Part shown: positions 63,598 through 64,000 of the stretch, in pieces
Layout of the letters: each line of letters begins with the position of its first letter
Position numbering within the stretch: position 1 is the first letter of the stretch
DNA from: Ooceraea biroi
Taxonomy: Eukaryota > Arthropoda > Insecta > Hymenoptera > Formicidae
Length of the DNA: 64,000 nt
Reading direction: 5' to 3'
Assembly (NCBI RefSeq): GCF_003672135.1
Contig: NC_039512.1
Location: forward strand, 15,826,874-15,890,873
Program-made: the position numbers and the translations under genes
Notes under the pieces: generated by a model
Told to the model about the DNA's origin: nothing
The model's input: the letters and a program-made list of their open reading frames with translations, nothing else
Database searches by the model: none

Positions 63598-63734
63598 ATG
63601 AATAAAAATTTTTTAACTATAATTAACAAAAATTTAATTAAACTACCTACCCCCATTAACATCTCCTTTTGATGAAATTATGGATCATTATTAGGATTAT
63701 TTATACTAATTCAATTTATCACAGGATTTTTAAC
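63598..63734 (+). pseudogene. Nuclear copy of mitochondrial cytochrome b N-terminus (NUMT)
   Basis: From the ATG at 63598 the plus frame gives about 45 codons that match the N-terminal region of insect cytochrome b. The diagnostic stretch is LPTPINISFWWNYGSLLG, the heme-binding protein's well-known N-terminal motif, followed by a hydrophobic helix ending ITGFL. The two Trp codons are TGA TGA, which is Trp in the invertebrate mitochondrial code but stop in the nuclear code. After about 63734 the match is lost (the expected continuation is replaced), so the fragment is truncated. In the cell of origin the protein is the core subunit of respiratory complex III. Here it is a non-functional insert. 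The alternative is a contig join to mitochondrial DNA, which the nuclear-looking flanks argue against. Confidence 0.85.
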
Positions 63735-64000
63735 ATAATCAAATAATAATTTATAATTAATGTCAATCGATGAGTTGCATTAGAGTTAGAGTTGCGTATA
63801 TTTAGAAAACAGACTCAACAAATAGGAATGTATGATTATGTTAATCCTATTCGATCTTAATGCGAAATACCAGTTGGATTTATTTGACAAATAGATTTGA
63901 GCTTTCGACAGTAAAAAATACACAAACTATCAAAATAACAATGATGACAGTCGTTCGATGGTTCGATGGTAAATAACATCAAGTTAATTAATCAATATCG
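63735..64000. other. Non-coding window end
   Basis: AT-rich sequence after the NUMT. Contains a small gttcgatg tandem duplication at 63952-63967. I could not extend the cytochrome b match into it. Confidence 0.5.

Noticed and set aside
63419..63601. Possible ND6 remnant immediately before the cytochrome b insert
   Set aside because: Gene order in insect mtDNA makes ND6 a natural candidate, but the translation shows no feature I can match to ND6.
1..64000. tRNA genes, rRNA, TTAGG telomeric repeats, LTR or non-LTR retrotransposon coding regions
   Set aside because: Scanned by eye for T-loop motifs, telomeric arrays and reverse transcriptase motifs and found none; a dedicated scan (tRNAscan-SE, RepeatMasker) could still reveal degenerate copies.

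Overview
This window looks like accessory, largely non-coding DNA from an insect nuclear genome, most likely an ant or another hymenopteran. The grounds are five DD(34)D mariner elements of insect type, alternation of AT-rich stretches with CpG-rich blocks, many simple repeats, and a mitochondrial cytochrome b fragment whose Trp codons are TGA. The taxon is inferred from these features, not from any search. No complete host gene could be recognised.

The backbone is a set of Tc1/mariner elements. Element A (5210-6495) has perfect 31-bp terminal inverted repeats (TIRs) but three frameshifts in its transposase. Element B (10201-11486) carries an uninterrupted 339-codon transposase with the complete DD34D triad and is the only clearly intact protein-coding gene here. 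Element C (15183-16469) is full length with a single in-frame TGA. Elements D (37266-38515, plus) and E (53223-54461, minus) are near-identical copies of a fourth lineage. They share several inactivating lesions but have different flanks, so a defective element appears to have moved.

Smaller repeats fill the rest: a 912-bp TIR element (1332-2243), a 587-bp palindrome with 282-bp arms (23985-24571), two copies of a short mariner-ended MITE (41770-41950 and 60349-60563), hairpins at 28558, 29984, 43952 and 52064, a five-unit 118-bp tandem array (47766-48346), tandem duplications at 50336 and 61061, and several microsatellites. A nuclear mitochondrial insert (NUMT) of the cytochrome b N-terminus lies at 63598-63734.

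Possible host coding traces are weak. There is an exon-like open stretch on the minus strand at 46403-46834, a 58-codon ORF at 51680-51856, and a short membrane-like ORF at 14860-15180 (minus). A CpG-rich block at about 2990-3956 ends at a consensus 5' splice site and may be a first exon or promoter. The remainder is probably intergenic or intronic. Mariner subfamily comments come from recalled family features and need a database comparison.
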